NCBI RefSeq assembly: GCF_007827695.1
Contig: NZ_VITA01000002.1
Coordinates: 248,001-312,000, forward strand
Origin: Sinorhizobium medicae
GTDB taxonomy: Bacteria > Pseudomonadota > Alphaproteobacteria > Rhizobiales > Rhizobiaceae
Length of the DNA stretch: 64,000 nt
Direction: 5' to 3'
Shown: positions 62,851 to 64,000 of the stretch, piece after piece
Numbering within the stretch: the first letter of the stretch is position 1
Layout of the letters: every line of letters begins with the position of its first letter
Notes under the pieces: generated by a model
What the model saw: the letters and a program-made list of their open reading frames with translations, nothing else
The model's database searches: none
Told to the model about the DNA's origin: nothing
Made by a program: the position numbers and the translations under genes

Positions 62851-62872
62851 AATTCTCTGGAACGGTGGTGCT

Positions 62873-63193
62873 TCAGCGAGGTCCGGCAAGGATGATTGCA
62901 CTCCCGGCAAGTGCCACGGCCGCGCCCGTCATGTCCCAGCGATCCGGCCGGGCGCCTTCGGCAACCCACAGCCAGCAGAGCGATGCGATGATGTAGATGC
63001 TGCCATAGGCGGCATAGGCGCGGCCCGCCGCCGGCGTATCCACCATCGTCAGCAGCCAGGCGAAAATTGCCAGCGAAGCCATCCCCGGAAGAAGCCACAG
63101 GCCGGATTTGCCGAGTCTCAACCAGGCCCAGAAGGTGAAGCAACCGGCGATCTCGGCAAGTGCTGCGAGAAAATAGATGGCGAATGCGGGCAT
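62873..63193 (-). CDS. YnfA/UPF0060-family membrane protein
   Basis: A 106-residue four-helix membrane protein of the UPF0060 family. Conserved features: '[23 protein letters not shown]' at the N-terminus, '[31 protein letters not shown]' and the final '[17 protein letters not shown]'. Helix packing resembles small multidrug resistance transporters, but the substrate is unknown. ATG at 63193, with GAGAGGATCC upstream. Single gene. Confidence 0.94.
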   Translation of the reverse strand: MPAFAIYFLAALAEIAGCFTFWAWLRLGKSGLWLLPGMASLAIFAWLLTMVDTPAAGRAYAAYGSIYIIASLCWLWVAEGARPDRWDMTGAAVALAGSAIILAGPR

Positions 63194-63267
63194 GTTGCAG
63201 GATCCTCTCTCATTCGAGAGGACCGGACTTTCACTGGTTATGCAAGAGCCGAAAGCGGGTGTAGGCT

Positions 63268-63441
63268 TCAGCTCATCGCCTGGCGCTGGAGGGTGACGAA
63301 GAGAACGAAACCGGCACCGTTCTTGCCGATCCCATAGCCTACGGACTTGCTGTAGGCGACGACTCCGATTGGTGCGATCAGCAGGCCCGCGAGAATGAGG
63401 AGCCTGAGGGAAAGAATGGCTGAGGAGACGAGAGCGGCCAT
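63268..63441 (-). CDS. 57-residue small membrane protein
   Basis: A small protein starting at 63441 ([21 protein letters not shown]) with one hydrophobic helix in its first 30 residues and a Gly-rich C-terminal half ('[17 protein letters not shown]'), likely one or two membrane passes. GAAGGAAA lies 8 nt before the ATG. It is 13 bp downstream of another micro-gene (63455-63628) on the same strand, suggesting an operon. I do not recognise the family. Confidence 0.65.
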   Translation of the reverse strand: MAALVSSAILSLRLLILAGLLIAPIGVVAYSKSVGYGIGKNGAGFVLFVTLQRQAMS

Positions 63442-63454
63442 TCCACGGTTTCCT

Positions 63455-63628
63455 TCAGAGTTTGGCTTGGCAGTATTGCGCCGTGTGAGCGGTGCAATCC
63501 GTGAGCGAACCGATATAGGTGTTCTGGCGGCGTCGTTGGGTGTCGGCGCCGACTGCAGCGGCAAGCGTCATCGCGAATACGACCATGAGAAGGCTGATGA
63601 TTGTGAGGCGGCGAGCAAGAATGTCCAT
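63455..63628 (-). CDS. 57-residue small exported protein
   Basis: A small protein starting at 63628 (MDILARRLTIISLLMVVFAM) with a signal-peptide-like N-terminus, predicted to be cleaved near residues 25-27, leaving a mature peptide of about 30 residues with two cysteines ('DCTAHTAQYC') that could form a disulfide. The ribosome site is weak, so confidence is moderate. It precedes the small membrane protein gene at 63268 by 13 bp. Confidence 0.58.
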   Translation of the reverse strand: MDILARRLTIISLLMVVFAMTLAAAVGADTQRRRQNTYIGSLTDCTAHTAQYCQAKL

Positions 63629-63868
63629 GGGTCCGTCCGTTGAATCAAGACACGTTCAAATCGATTGATTGGCTTTTTCGCACAACCAAACTGAACTCTT
63701 GCTGAGACGTTCATTCATCTGGCGTTCATCTTCGCCACGCCTGTCGCCTGAACTGCTTAGCGATTTTGAGTAAAGGCATGCACATAAACATGTCCATGGG
63801 GTTGGCGGACTTGCCGTGGAGCGGCCGTGTTCCTAAGTCAGGCTTTCCGACAACCAGGAGAGAACGCG

Positions 63869-64000
63869 ATGACCGCTCCGATCGAGCTCTATTATTGGCC
63901 CACGCCGAACGGCTGGAAGATCACCATAATGCTGGAGGAGCTCGGCGTTCCCTACGTCGTCAAATACATCAATATCGGCCGGGGAGATCAGTTCCAACCA
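63869..64000 (+). CDS. Glutathione S-transferase, N-terminal part
   Basis: The first 44 residues of a thioredoxin-fold glutathione S-transferase; the gene continues past the right edge. 'ELYYWPTPNGWKITIMLEELGVPYVVKYINIGRGDQF' matches the YfcG/YghU (Nu-class) group, whose T-x-N-G motif binds glutathione and which act as disulfide-bond oxidoreductases or glutathione transferases. CAGGAGAG lies 7 nt before the ATG. Nothing can be said about the C-terminal helical domain. Confidence 0.85.
   Translation, partial: MTAPIELYYWPTPNGWKITIMLEELGVPYVVKYINIGRGDQFQP

Noticed and set aside
1-64000. tRNA, rRNA, CRISPR array, insertion sequence, prophage or integration site
   Set aside because: I looked for T-loop GTTCRANYC-type motifs, direct repeat arrays, transposase or integrase proteins and terminal inverted repeats and found nothing convincing.

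Overview
The window reads as chromosomal DNA of a Rhizobiales alphaproteobacterium, most likely Sinorhizobium/Ensifer and very close to S. meliloti. Grounds: high GC; a Ros/MucR zinc-finger regulator; a feuN-feuP-feuQ locus; a cycHJKL cytochrome c biogenesis operon followed by degP, a two-component pair, glnE and a PleC-type kinase; several small rhizobial orphan families; and scattered palindromic intergenic repeats. The species assignment rests on remembered gene order and protein resemblance, not on a search. I see no tRNA, rRNA, CRISPR array, insertion sequence or prophage. It looks like ordinary core chromosome.

Layout. 1-5.6 kb: start of oligopeptidase B, a LysR regulator with a divergent small membrane protein, a VOC dioxygenase-like enzyme, a universal stress protein, a DksA-type zinc-finger protein, a hemolysin III-type membrane protein and an exported protein. 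5.9-11.8 kb: seven-gene Mrp-type (mnh/pha) cation/proton antiporter operon. 12.2-18.4 kb: mucR, sufE, a DUF5330 protein, a DivJ-like histidine kinase, a peptidoglycan-binding-domain protein, a DUF1491 protein, a repeat element and a DUF2336 protein. 18.4-24.9 kb: SH3-domain secreted protein, ElaB-like protein, a small orphan with a perfect CtrA-type box upstream, a DUF1254/DUF1214 pair, a class A penicillin-binding protein and small conserved proteins. 25.2-28.3 kb: feuNPQ and a lipoprotein. 28.4-36.5 kb: cycHJKL, degP and a second two-component system. 36.6-44.8 kb: glnE, a PleC-like kinase/phosphatase and pepN. 45-50.5 kb: two transporters, two tiny genes, a family-4-like uracil-DNA glycosylase and an Hsp70-like protein. 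50.8-54.9 kb: ETF-ubiquinone oxidoreductase and a betaine/choline-type binding protein plus permease with no ATPase gene nearby. 55-64 kb: quinone oxidoreductase with divergent HxlR regulator, lipid kinase, a GT39/GT2 lipid-linked sugar pair with a flippase-like protein, AMP nucleosidase, YnfA, two tiny genes and the start of a glutathione S-transferase.

How the genes work together. The most coherent theme is cell-cycle control. A DivJ-like kinase and a PleC-like kinase/phosphatase, which act oppositely on DivK in alphaproteobacteria, lie about 24 kb apart beside mucR. The DNA near them carries GANTC (CcrM) sites, including four within 52 bp upstream of pleC, and CtrA-type TTAA-N7-TTAAC boxes. 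Other themes are envelope maintenance (DegP, PBP1a, PG-binding protein, FeuPQ), respiration (cyc genes, ETF-QO) and ion homeostasis (Mrp, betaine-type transporter). No clearly new multi-gene system is evident. The best leads are small: a structured repeat with a tiny ORF, the orphan transporter halves, a glycosylase missing Fe-S cysteines, several strongly translated micro-genes, and the CtrA/CcrM sites.
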